Position numbers and translations under genes: made by a program. From Oceaniovalibus sp. ACAM 378 (GTDB taxonomy: Bacteria > Pseudomonadota > Alphaproteobacteria > Rhodobacterales > Rhodobacteraceae), in assembly GCF_008085915.1 (NCBI RefSeq), contig NZ_VSJK01000003.1, positions 310,001-374,000 on the forward strand: a stretch of 64,000 bases of DNA, given 5' to 3'. The notes under the pieces were generated by a model, which did no database searches, was not told the origin of the DNA, and saw only the letters and a program-made list of their open reading frames with translations. Shown here in pieces: positions 56,943-64,000 of the stretch (the first letter of the stretch is position 1; every line of letters begins with the position of its first letter).

Positions 56943-57869
56943 ATGACCGATTTTCTTGATATCAACACGACCCCGCCCGAAGCCCTGCGCAGTATCATCG
57001 ACAATGCTCTGGCGATGAAATCCGCCCGCAAGGGACAGCCAAAGGGCACCCCTGACGCGGAACAACCCTTGGCCAACCACATGGTCGCGCTGATCTTTGA
57101 AAAGCCCAGCACCCGCACTCGGGTCAGCTTTGACGTCGGCGTGCGCCAGCTGGGTGGGCAGACCTTGGTGCTGTCGGGGGCCGACATGCAGTTGGGGCAC
57201 GGCGAAACCATCGCCGATACGGCGCGGGTCCTGTCGCGCTATGTCGATCTGATCATGATCCGGACATTCGAAGAACAGACCTTGGTTGAAATGGCCGAAC
57301 ACGCCACTGTGCCGGTGATCAACGGGCTGACCAACCGGTCGCACCCCTGTCAGATCATGGCCGATATAATGACGTTCGAGGAACACTCGGGGCCGATCAA
57401 AGGGCGCAAGGTGGTCTGGTCGGGCGACGGCAACAACGTTTTCAACTCATTCGCCCATGCCGCCGGTCAGTTCGGGTTCGACCTGACCTTCACGGGCCCG
57501 CCCACACTCGACCCAGAACCGGGTTCTCTGGACGAAGCGCGGTCCAGAGGCGTGAACGTCACGATCGAGCGTGATCCCGCCAAAGCGGTCGAGGGTGCGG
57601 ATCTGGTGGTCACCGACACATGGGTTTCGATGCACGATCCGGCCTCGGCCCGCGAACGGCGCCACAACCAGCTGCGCGCCTATCAGGTGAACGAGGCCCT
57701 TATGGCCCGCGCCAAACCCGACGCGCTCTTCATGCATTGCCTGCCCGCCCACCGTGACGATGAGGTGACAAGCGCAGTGATGGACGGGCCGAATTCGGTG
57801 ATCTTCGATGAAGCCGAGAACCGCCTGCACGCGCAAAAGGCGATCATGCGCTGGTGTCTCGGGGTGTAA
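56943..57869 (+). CDS. argF: Ornithine carbamoyltransferase
   Basis: Makes citrulline from ornithine and carbamoyl phosphate. The 308-residue protein has the carbamoyl-phosphate loop [11 protein letters not shown] near 52-62, [10 protein letters not shown] near 130, and [11 protein letters not shown] with the catalytic cysteine near 260-270. GGAGACAATAC precedes the ATG. Cytoplasmic trimer expected. Followed by a long imperfect hairpin. Confidence 0.97.
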   Translation: MTDFLDINTTPPEALRSIIDNALAMKSARKGQPKGTPDAEQPLANHMVALIFEKPSTRTRVSFDVGVRQLGGQTLVLSGADMQLGHGETIADTARVLSRYVDLIMIRTFEEQTLVEMAEHATVPVINGLTNRSHPCQIMADIMTFEEHSGPIKGRKVVWSGDGNNVFNSFAHAAGQFGFDLTFTGPPTLDPEPGSLDEARSRGVNVTIERDPAKAVEGADLVVTDTWVSMHDPASARERRHNQLRAYQVNEALMARAKPDALFMHCLPAHRDDEVTSAVMDGPNSVIFDEAENRLHAQKAIMRWCLGV

Positions 57870-57905
57870 TCCCCCAGCCGTCGCGCAGGAGGCCCGGTGC
57901 AGTAT

Positions 57906-57970
57906 GAGTATTTTTGCAAAAGAGAAACCCGGGTGAGCACAGGGCCGGCTTCTTCTTTGTCCAAATACTC
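57906..57970. terminator. Long imperfect hairpin built of two inverted GAGTATTT elements
   Basis: GAGTATTTTTGCAAAAGAGAAAC (57906-57928, plus strand) and a related element on the minus strand (57947-57970) face each other across an 18-base centre containing CCGG/CCGG. GAGTATTT pairs with AAATACTC, and the purine-rich parts pair in part. It lies 36 bases beyond argF and reaches the end of the convergent small gene, so a bidirectional terminator is the simplest reading. Confidence 0.6.
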
Positions 57971-58196
57971 ATCTGTTTTCTTTATTCGCGGCGACTTGGA
58001 ACGGTGCCAGCAGGGCGCGGGCACGGGTTTCAGCGCGGCGCACGCGCACGGCAGTCAGATAAGCCTCTTGCAGAGTCTGGGACGATGCGCCCAGAACTTC
58101 GCCGACCTGGTCGACGATCTTTTCGTCGCCGCTTGAATTGGCGGCGGCCAGCGCCTCAACTGCGAGTTCGTCTGCCAGATCTTCGAGAAGTTGCAT
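57969..58196 (-). CDS. Small conserved-looking helical protein
   Basis: 75 residues: MQLLEDLADELAVEAL at the start, an acidic-hydrophobic helix, then GASSQTLQEAYLTAVRVRRAETRARALL, a basic amphipathic helix. No signal peptide, cysteine or membrane span; function unknown. AAAGGA stands 7 bases before the ATG. It follows hrpB on the same strand with a 70-base gap filled by three ~25-bp repeats. Confidence 0.7.
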   Translation of the reverse strand: MQLLEDLADELAVEALAAANSSGDEKIVDQVGEVLGASSQTLQEAYLTAVRVRRAETRARALLAPFQVAANKENR

Positions 58197-58209
58197 GTCG
58201 CATCCTTTG

Positions 58210-58294
58210 TGTTCTGCGCAGTTTCGCGCGCAGGGTTATGTGCCGCGCGGTTTCGCGCGCAGGTTTTTATGTTCCGCGCGGTTTTGCGCGCAGG
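58210..58294 (-). repeat. Three ~25-bp direct repeats covering and following the hrpB 3' end
   Basis: Units at 58270-58294, 58239-58263 and 58210-58234. The first is the last coding segment of hrpB (codons for LRAKPRGT, then TAA at 58267-58269). The second re-creates the same codons and TAA with two base changes; the third is more diverged. Units are 31 and 29 bases apart and each can fold through CGCGCG-type arms. Confidence 0.85.
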
Positions 58295-60699
58295 GTGGGT
58301 TCTGCTGTTGTGGGGTCTTCGGGCCAGGGGTGGCGCGGGTATTGGGCGCGCATATCCTTTCTGACATCGCCGTAGGAACTTGCCCAGAACCCCGGCAGGT
58401 CCATCGTCGTCTGCACCGGGCGGCGGGCGGGCGACAGCAGCGTGATGCGCAGGGCGCGACCCGCGACAGTGGGGTGGGTTGTGATGCCGAACATTTCTTG
58501 CAGGCGCACGGTTATTTCCGGCGCTTCCCCGCCATAGTCTATGGGAACCCGGTTGCCCAGCGGCGTGACAAGATGGGGTGGGGCGATCCGGTCGATGGCC
58601 TGCATCTGGTCCCATGTATGAATCGCCTTCAGCGCGGGCAAAAGATCAAACGCCTTCCAATCCGCCGCGCTGCGGACACCCGCCAGATGGGGCAAAAGCC
58701 AGTCGTCCAGCGTTGCGAGAAGTGCGGTTTCTGACAGGTCGGGCAGGTCACCGCGTTCGCCACGGGCCAGCGCCACGCGGGCGCGCAACCGGTCGGCGGC
58801 GGGCGAGAACGTCAGCCCAAGGTCGCGCACCCCATTGCACATCGCTGCGGCCACACGCTCGGGCGGGGCGTCGGGCCAGGTGCGGTCATCCAGCACCAGT
58901 GCCCCGAACCGTTCCTGTTGCCGCGCCACCACCCGGCGCGTCCGCCGGTCCCAGTCACAGACATTCTGCCAGGTAAAACCGGCGCCGTGGATCGACCGTA
59001 ATTCGGATTCGGATATCGCGACGGCCTGCCTGATTTTCGCCTCGCGCGGGTTGCCGTCGGTGTCGGTGACCACGAGCAGGCGCGCGCCTGCCAGCGGGTC
59101 GTCATCGGCCAGCACAGCACCCTTGCCGCCCGACAGCACGAAGCGGGGCGCATCGCCCTTGCGGCGCAGGGCGATGCGGTCAGGAAAGGCAAGCGCGGCC
59201 ATCTGCGCGGGCGATAATTCGGTTGCGGGCCCGGCCATCGGGGTCAGGCGTTTCGTCTCTGTCCGAATGCGTTCCAGCGTTGCGCGGTCGGCTGCCGGAT
59301 CGCGCCCCTTCAGTGCGGCAAGGCGCAGCGACAGGTCGGCCGGCGCGCCGCGCAGGGGATCACGCTCGGCCAGCAACGCGGCCAAGGGCGCGGCGGTGGG
59401 CCCCGAGAGCCGCAACATATGCGCCAGTCGCGGGTGCAGCGGCATTGCGGCAAGCGCCCGCCCGTGATCGGTGATCCGCTCGCCCTTCAGGGCGCCAAGC
59501 GACGCCAGCAGGGTCTGCGCCTCGTCAAAGGCTGCCTGAGGCGGCGCGGTCAGAAAGGGCAGGGCGGCGGGATCGCGGGCCCCCCAGAGTGCCAGTTCCA
59601 GCGCGAGGGGGGCCAGATCCGCCGCCTCGATTTCTGCCGGGGGAAATGCGGCAAGCGCGCCGTCTTCGCCCCGTGTCCACAGACGATAGCAGACACCGGG
59701 CGCGACGCGGCCCGCACGCCCGCTGCGCTGCGTCGCTTCGGCCCGGGTGACGCGTTCTGTAATCAGCCGTGACATGCCCGAGCCGGGGTCGAACCGCGCG
59801 CGACGCGACCGCCCGCCATCGACCACGACGCGCACATCCTGAATGGTCAGCGAGGTTTCGGCGATGGCGGTTGCCAGCACCACCTTGCGCCCCGATGCCG
59901 CCGGAGCGATTGCTGCCCGCTGCGCCGCAAAGGGCAGTGCACCGTAGAGTGGGTGCAGCGCGACATCGGCAGGCAGATGGGCGGCCAGTGCGGCCATGGT
60001 CCGGCGGATTTCGCCCTCGCCGGGCAAAAAGGCCAATACTCCGCCGGTGGTTTCGCCCAAGGCCCGCAGGATCAGGTCGGCCATCGCCGTCTCGAACCAC
60101 TGACCCTTGGGGCGCGGGCGGTCGAGCCAGCGGGTTTCGACGGGAAACGACCGGCCTTCAGAGGTGATCACCGGTGCGCCCATCAGATCGGCCACCGGTC
60201 CGGCGTCCAGCGTTGCCGACATCACCAAAAGCATCAGGTCATCGCGCAGCGCGTCGCGCACCTCAAGACACAGGGCAAGGCCCAGATCGGCGTTCAGCGA
60301 ACGTTCGTGGAATTCGTCGAAGATCACCGCCGAAATTCCCGGCAGGTCCGGTGCTGTGTGGAGCATGCGGGTCAGGATGCCTTCGGTCACCACTTCGATC
60401 CGGGTGGATTTTGACACCTGAGTGTCGCCCCGCATGCGATATCCGGCGGTCTGGCCCACAGGTTCGCCCAGCGTTTCGGCCATACGCTCGGCGGCGGCGC
60501 GGGTGGCCAGACGGCGCGGTTCAAGCATCAGGATACGCCCGGGCAATTCCAGCGCGTCAAGCATCGCCAGCGGCACGCGCGTCGTTTTGCCCGCTCCCGG
60601 CGGTGCCTGCAACACGGCCTGACCTTTATCGCGCAAAGCAGAGATCAGCGCCGGCAGGGCGTCGTCGATCGGCAGGCTTATGGACGGGCGAGGGGTCAT
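58267..60699 (-). CDS. hrpB: ATP-dependent RNA helicase HrpB (DEAH family)
   Basis: 810 residues. Motif I APPGAGKTT (32-40), Walker B DEFHER near 131, SAT motif VMSATLDAG near 164, and QRSGRAGR near 328 are intact; the C-terminal HrpB domain follows. The family is named after E. coli HrpB, whose role is unsettled. The ATG at 60699 is used since earlier in-frame residues do not fit the family. It is divergent from meaB with 79 bases between. The 3' end is repeated downstream. Confidence 0.93.
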   Translation of the reverse strand: MTPRPSISLPIDDALPALISALRDKGQAVLQAPPGAGKTTRVPLAMLDALELPGRILMLEPRRLATRAAAERMAETLGEPVGQTAGYRMRGDTQVSKSTRIEVVTEGILTRMLHTAPDLPGISAVIFDEFHERSLNADLGLALCLEVRDALRDDLMLLVMSATLDAGPVADLMGAPVITSEGRSFPVETRWLDRPRPKGQWFETAMADLILRALGETTGGVLAFLPGEGEIRRTMAALAAHLPADVALHPLYGALPFAAQRAAIAPAASGRKVVLATAIAETSLTIQDVRVVVDGGRSRRARFDPGSGMSRLITERVTRAEATQRSGRAGRVAPGVCYRLWTRGEDGALAAFPPAEIEAADLAPLALELALWGARDPAALPFLTAPPQAAFDEAQTLLASLGALKGERITDHGRALAAMPLHPRLAHMLRLSGPTAAPLAALLAERDPLRGAPADLSLRLAALKGRDPAADRATLERIRTETKRLTPMAGPATELSPAQMAALAFPDRIALRRKGDAPRFVLSGGKGAVLADDDPLAGARLLVVTDTDGNPREAKIRQAVAISESELRSIHGAGFTWQNVCDWDRRTRRVVARQQERFGALVLDDRTWPDAPPERVAAAMCNGVRDLGLTFSPAADRLRARVALARGERGDLPDLSETALLATLDDWLLPHLAGVRSAADWKAFDLLPALKAIHTWDQMQAIDRIAPPHLVTPLGNRVPIDYGGEAPEITVRLQEMFGITTHPTVAGRALRITLLSPARRPVQTTMDLPGFWASSYGDVRKDMRAQYPRHPWPEDPTTAEPTLRAKPRGT

Positions 60700-60778
60700 G
60701 GCGGGGGTTATCGCGCAAGGTGGGACATGATGCCAGTGCGCACTGGACAGCCGCTGCTGCCAAGGGCAAACCAAGGGC

Positions 60779-61828
60779 ATGAAGACACAGGACTTGGCAC
60801 CGGGGATCATCGCGGGCGAGCGTCGGGCGCTGGCGCGGGCGATCACGCTGATCGAAAGCCGCCGGTCGGACCATCGGGTACGGGCCGTGGCGCTGCTGGA
60901 TGATCTTGCGCAAGCCCGGGCGCAGGCGGGGGATCAAACCCGAGGACAGGCGCTGCGGATCGGGCTGTCGGGCACACCGGGGGTGGGCAAGTCGACATTC
61001 ATCGAAACCTTTGGCATGGCGCTGTGCGATTCGGGGCTCAGGGTTGCGGTTCTGGCGGTCGACCCAAGCTCGGTCCGGTCGGGCGGTTCGATTCTGGGTG
61101 ACAAGACCCGGATGGACCGGCTGGCCCGGCATCCCAATGCCTTTATCCGCCCCAGCCCCAGCCAGAGCGAACTTGGCGGTGTCGCGCGCCGCACGCGCGA
61201 GGCGATCACCCTGTGCGAGGCGGCAGGATTCGACGTGGTTCTGGTTGAAACCGTGGGTGTAGGCCAGTCGGAAACCATGGTGGCCGATATGACCGACCTG
61301 TTCATTCTGCTGCTTGCGCCTGCGGGGGGCGACGAATTGCAGGGGGTCAAACGTGGCATCATGGAAATCGCCGATATGATTCTGATCAACAAGGCCGATG
61401 GCGATCTGGCGGCGGTGGCGATGCGCACCTGTGCCGATTATGCCGGGGCATTGCGGCTGCTGCGCCGGCGCAGCTATGACCCCAAGGGGTATCCTCTGGC
61501 CATGACGGTGTCGGCGGTGACCGGAGACGGGCTGGAGACAGCATGGGAGAAGATGCAAGCGCTGGCCGATTGGCGGCGCACGCAGGGGCATTGGGACGCG
61601 CGGCGGCGCGATCAGGCGCGGCACTGGTTCGAAACCGAGGTGAGGCAGGGGTTGCTGGCCCGGTTGGCGGGCGATCCGGACGCGCGCACGGCCATGGCGC
61701 GGCTGGGCGATGCGGTGGCGGCGGGCGAACGCCCCCCGGCGGCGGCGGCCGAGGAAGTGCTCTCGTTGTTGTTCGGACGTGCGACGAAGCCGGATGAATC
61801 GCTTGACGCCCGCGCGCCCCGGACGTAA
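60779..61828 (+). CDS. meaB: MeaB/ArgK family P-loop GTPase (methylmalonyl-CoA mutase chaperone)
   Basis: G3E-type GTPase that protects and reloads B12-dependent acyl-CoA mutases. The 349-residue protein has Walker [12 protein letters not shown] (63-73), the [18 protein letters not shown] switch near 97-114, [10 protein letters not shown] near 157 and NKAD for base recognition near 203. In this lineage it serves methylmalonyl-CoA and ethylmalonyl-CoA mutases, matching the presence of mcd at 43460. The mutase gene is not in the window. Confidence 0.93.
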   Translation: MKTQDLAPGIIAGERRALARAITLIESRRSDHRVRAVALLDDLAQARAQAGDQTRGQALRIGLSGTPGVGKSTFIETFGMALCDSGLRVAVLAVDPSSVRSGGSILGDKTRMDRLARHPNAFIRPSPSQSELGGVARRTREAITLCEAAGFDVVLVETVGVGQSETMVADMTDLFILLLAPAGGDELQGVKRGIMEIADMILINKADGDLAAVAMRTCADYAGALRLLRRRSYDPKGYPLAMTVSAVTGDGLETAWEKMQALADWRRTQGHWDARRRDQARHWFETEVRQGLLARLAGDPDARTAMARLGDAVAAGERPPAAAAEEVLSLLFGRATKPDESLDARAPRT

Positions 61829-61831
61829 GAG
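61803..61831 (+). promoter_or_regulatory. rpmB: Candidate rpmB promoter
   Basis: TTGACG (61803-61808) and TAAGAG (61826-61831) with a 17-base spacer, overlapping the end of meaB and about 100 bases before rpmB. The layout is typical of strong alphaproteobacterial housekeeping promoters. Confidence 0.5.
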
Positions 61832-61929
61832 CACGGGACGAAATTTACGGCATGGCCCCGGTCATGCCCGTGTGGAAGTGTCTGACGCCGGTTCTCGCGC
61901 GTCGTGACCGCAGATCGAGGATTAGACCC

Positions 61930-62217
61930 ATGTCGCGACGTTGCGAACTGACCGGAAAAGGCCCGATGTCTGGCAACAATGTCAGCCATGCCAAAAACAG
62001 AACCCGCCGCCGGTTTCTGCCGAACCTGAACGAGGTTTCGCTGATGTCCGAGGCGCTGGGCCGTACATTCAGCCTGAAGATCTCGGCTGCCGCACTGCGG
62101 ACGGTCGATCACCGTGGCGGGCTGGATGCGTATATGGCAAAGGCGAAAGACATTGAACTGTCGGCGGGCGCGCTGAAGATCAAGAAAGAAATCGCCAAGG
62201 CTCTGGCAGCCGCCTGA
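61930..62217 (+). CDS. rpmB: 50S ribosomal protein L28
   Basis: 95 residues, highly basic: [20 protein letters not shown] at the N-terminus and [12 protein letters not shown] near 28, both diagnostic of L28. The ATG at 61930 gives the longer alphaproteobacterial length; upstream in-frame codons are leader. A predicted promoter and a clear intrinsic terminator bracket it as a single-gene unit. Confidence 0.96.
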   Translation: MSRRCELTGKGPMSGNNVSHAKNRTRRRFLPNLNEVSLMSEALGRTFSLKISAAALRTVDHRGGLDAYMAKAKDIELSAGALKIKKEIAKALAAA

Positions 62218-62238
62218 TCCTTGCTGTTTCAAGTTGAA

Positions 62239-62272
62239 TGGTCTCGCCCGTTGGCGGGGCCATTTGCGTTTT
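62239..62272 (+). terminator. rpmB: Intrinsic terminator of rpmB
   Basis: TGGTCTCGCC (62239-62248) pairs over 10 positions (two G-U) with GGCGGGGCCA (62253-62262) around a CGTT loop, followed by TTTGCGTTTT. It begins 22 bases after the stop codon. Confidence 0.8.
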
Positions 62273-62340
62273 CGGATGATTGATTGGCGGGCGTTTTTGC
62301 CCCACATCGATTTCAGTGCGATCTCCAGCTTCTGACTTGA

Positions 62341-62378
62341 TTCACAGGGGCGGGATCAGTTCACACGGGCGGGATCAG
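62341..62378 (-). repeat. Tandem 19-bp repeat overlapping the stop of the second EamA gene
   Basis: TTCACA(G/C)GGGCGGGATCAG at 62341-62359 and 62360-62378, directly adjacent, one mismatch. The second copy contains the stop codon (62375-62377) and the first base of the last codon of the EamA gene on the minus strand. Confidence 0.85.
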
Positions 62379-63346
62379 TCAACGTTGGCCGCAACCGCAC
62401 GCCGCCTTGCGCGGCGCTCACGGAACAGCACGAACAGCCCGGTTGCCATGATCAACGATGCGCCGACCCAGGTCCATCCGTCAGGCACCTGCCCAAACAC
62501 CACAAATCCATAGAACGTGCCCCAGATCATCAAGGAATATTGCATCGGCGCAAGAACGACCGACTGCCCGATCTCAAGCGCCTTGATCACCAGCACCTCG
62601 GCCACCGCGGCCAGCAAGGCAAGCCCGATCAGAAGGGCGATCTGCGTACCGCCGCTGGGCCAGATCCAGACAAAGGGCAGGGGCAGGGTCAGGGCGAAAC
62701 TGCCCACCAACCCGGTATAGACCAGAGTTGTTTCGGTGCGGTCACCGGCCGCCAGCATGCGCGACACCACCTGACGCAACGCGAACAGACCGGCGGCGAC
62801 CAACACCAGCAGCACAGCGGGGTGAATTGCCCCCGATCCGGGGCGGATCACGATCAACGTGCCGATAAACCCGACGATCACGGCACCCCAGCGGTATTTC
62901 CCCACCGGCTCCTTCAAAAACAGCGCACCCATGATCGTCACAAAGAACGGCGCTACAAAACTGACGGCAATGGCATCGGCGAGCGGAACATAACTGACTG
63001 CGATCACGAACAATGTGGCCGATCCCGCCGCCATCAATCCGCGCATGATCTGCATTTTGGGGTGTGCGGTGACCAGCACTTGCGGCCCGCGCAAGCCAAG
63101 CAGAACCGCCACGCCGATCAGCAGACCCAACTGCCGGAACCAGACGATCTGGATCGGGTGCAGGGTCGCGGTCAGGAATTTTGCCTGTGTATCGACGGCG
63201 GAGAACAGAAACATTCCCGCTGCCATAAAAAGCAGGCCGCGTGCATTGTTTACGGGGCGCTGAACGGTGCCGGAGGGCGCCGCAGTGACAGAGGTGATCG
63301 TTATGGGAAAGCTCCGGAAACGCGAAGGGGAAAGGCCGTGCCACAA
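62375..63346 (-). CDS. EamA/DMT family permease (second copy)
   Basis: Membrane protein with ten predicted spans in two EamA repeats (YVPLADAIAVSFVAPFF near residue 120 and VLAPMQYSLMIWGTFYGFVV near 265). The only start found that includes the whole first helix is a TTG at 63346 giving 323 residues; the true start is probably between there and the helix at about residue 35 but no ATG or GTG is available, so the 5' end is uncertain. Substrate unknown. Similar in plan to the gene at 54498. Confidence 0.85.
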   Translation of the reverse strand: MWHGLSPSRFRSFPITITSVTAAPSGTVQRPVNNARGLLFMAAGMFLFSAVDTQAKFLTATLHPIQIVWFRQLGLLIGVAVLLGLRGPQVLVTAHPKMQIMRGLMAAGSATLFVIAVSYVPLADAIAVSFVAPFFVTIMGALFLKEPVGKYRWGAVIVGFIGTLIVIRPGSGAIHPAVLLVLVAAGLFALRQVVSRMLAAGDRTETTLVYTGLVGSFALTLPLPFVWIWPSGGTQIALLIGLALLAAVAEVLVIKALEIGQSVVLAPMQYSLMIWGTFYGFVVFGQVPDGWTWVGASLIMATGLFVLFRERRARRRAVAANVD

Positions 63347-63549
63347 GACGCCAGCGGAGCGGAAGTGTCAAATGATCGGGCACGGCGGTAAAGCGCTGTG
63401 CGAAAAGAGGCGGATCAATCGGCGTCAGGGGTCGCGTGAAACTTGCGGCCCCGACAATACGTTTGGAGAAACGGACCGCGCCCCGTCAGGCGGAGCGCGA
63501 AAGCTGGCTTAACCTGCATCCCGTGGTGATGGCAGTATCGGCTGCGCGA

Positions 63550-63861
63550 TCAGGAGCAATACGCCTCGGCGGTGGTGCCGAACTGGTGGTATTTCTTCCA
63601 GAATTGATTGTCGCGGTCGGACTTGGAGACGCGAATCTCTTGTGCCTTGTGCGGATCCTTGAAGAATTTTGCGGCAAGTCTTTGATCGCGCCGGTCCAGA
63701 ACCAGATCGGCCACCTGTTGAATACAGCCACAGGTGGAACGGTTGGCTGCCTTGCGGTCGGATTTCAGGCAAGCGCGTTCGATCGTCCCGGCCATGGCCG
63801 GAGCCGGTGTGAAAACGGCTGCGCCCACGGCGAGAGCCGCGACGGTGAGAATGATTTTCAT
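63550..63861 (-). CDS. Small secreted cysteine-containing protein of unknown function
   Basis: 103 residues with a Sec signal peptide (1-24, cut after AMA). The mature protein has four cysteines (in IERACLKS, STCGCIQQ and the final AYCS), likely paired, and a basic middle with LDRRDQRLAAKFFKDPHKAQEIR. Similar proteins occur in Rhodobacteraceae, sometimes labelled 'arginine transporter' without basis. Nothing here supports transport. It ends 203 bases from the next gene and starts 139 bases from the window edge, which holds nothing I can annotate. Confidence 0.75.
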   Translation of the reverse strand: MKIILTVAALAVGAAVFTPAPAMAGTIERACLKSDRKAANRSTCGCIQQVADLVLDRRDQRLAAKFFKDPHKAQEIRVSKSDRDNQFWKKYHQFGTTAEAYCS

Positions 63862-64000
63862 GCCTTATGCCTCTTTTTGTGCCGGTACCCGCATGTTTAC
63901 GGTGAAGTCGGCCTGCTGCTCATTGCTGCAGGGTGGCACTTTTCTTTGGTTTCGGCAAGGATTCGGTCGGCCCGTCTGGCAAACCACAGATCAAGACTCT

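Noticed and set aside
55658..57211. A 517-codon open frame on the minus strand opposite argD and argF
   Set aside because: It is antisense to two unmistakable enzymes and its translation has no domain-like character; long antisense frames are expected in GC-rich DNA.
58210..58294. CRISPR-like array
   Set aside because: Repeats are only three, diverged, with 4-6 base spacers, and include coding sequence of hrpB.

Overview
The window reads as a high-GC alphaproteobacterial chromosome from the Rhodobacterales (Roseobacter/Rhodobacter group). The main signs are a CcrM-linked regulator gcrA, the pckA / chvI-chvG / hprK / rapZ / EIIA / HPr cluster, a truncated alphaproteobacterial-type HPr kinase, a methylsuccinyl-CoA dehydrogenase of the ethylmalonyl-CoA pathway, a direct-repeat SOS box (GTTC-N7-GTTC) in front of lexA, and a small endolysin/holin cassette like the lysis genes of Rhodobacter gene transfer agents. 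Almost everything is core chromosome; I see no prophage structural genes, insertion sequence, CRISPR array or defence island.

Layout. 1-8.3 kb: the 3' part of an indolepyruvate ferredoxin oxidoreductase, murI, then a cytochrome c maturation block (ccmE, ccmF, ccmH) into which a three-gene lysis cassette (muramidase, holin, small membrane-anchored protein) is inserted. 8.4-16.3 kb: enoyl-CoA hydratase/isomerase, Old Yellow Enzyme, gltA, gltX, comEC, lexA. 16.3-22.4 kb: moeA-moaC-trpC operon, tyrS, anmK, a cation diffusion facilitator. 22.5-27.4 kb: gpt, exported MsrB-like protein, a small secreted protein beside an AT-rich gap, fabI, pdxH, a double cold-shock protein coupled to a DUF192 protein, and tRNA-Pro(UGG). 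27.5-30 kb: three tandem peptide deformylase-family genes and fmt. 30-35.3 kb: rnhA, AI-2E-type permease, a decayed 0.6 kb interval, ispH, a NYN-domain protein, folK, rpoZ. 35.3-43 kb: rel, DUF2062, pdxJ, acpS, lepB, rnc, era, DUF1491, recO. 43-46 kb: META lipoprotein, mcd, TauE/SafE permease. 46-53.7 kb: pckA divergent from chvI-chvG-hprK-rapZ-EIIA-ptsH, then an acyltransferase. 53.7-64 kb: gcrA, two EamA permeases, argD-argF, hrpB, meaB, rpmB and a small secreted protein.

How genes fit together. Def and Fmt handle N-formyl-methionine; the third Def-family member has lost two catalytic residues and looks like a pseudoenzyme. ChvG/ChvI, HPr kinase, RapZ and the partial phosphotransferase proteins sit opposite pckA, linking envelope sensing and phosphoryl signalling with gluconeogenesis; Mcd and MeaB point to C2 assimilation through ethylmalonyl-CoA and methylmalonyl-CoA. 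pdxJ-acpS-lepB-rnc-era-recO is a housekeeping operon.

The most unusual sequence-level signals are in non-coding DNA: four genes (anmK, rnhA, hrpB, and the EamA gene ending at 62375) carry short tandem direct repeats exactly at or just after their stop codons, each with a different unit; a 60-bp palindrome lies between two convergent genes; and a GAGTATTT...AAAGARGAA element appears three times. I did not find a convincing wholly undescribed multi-gene system.
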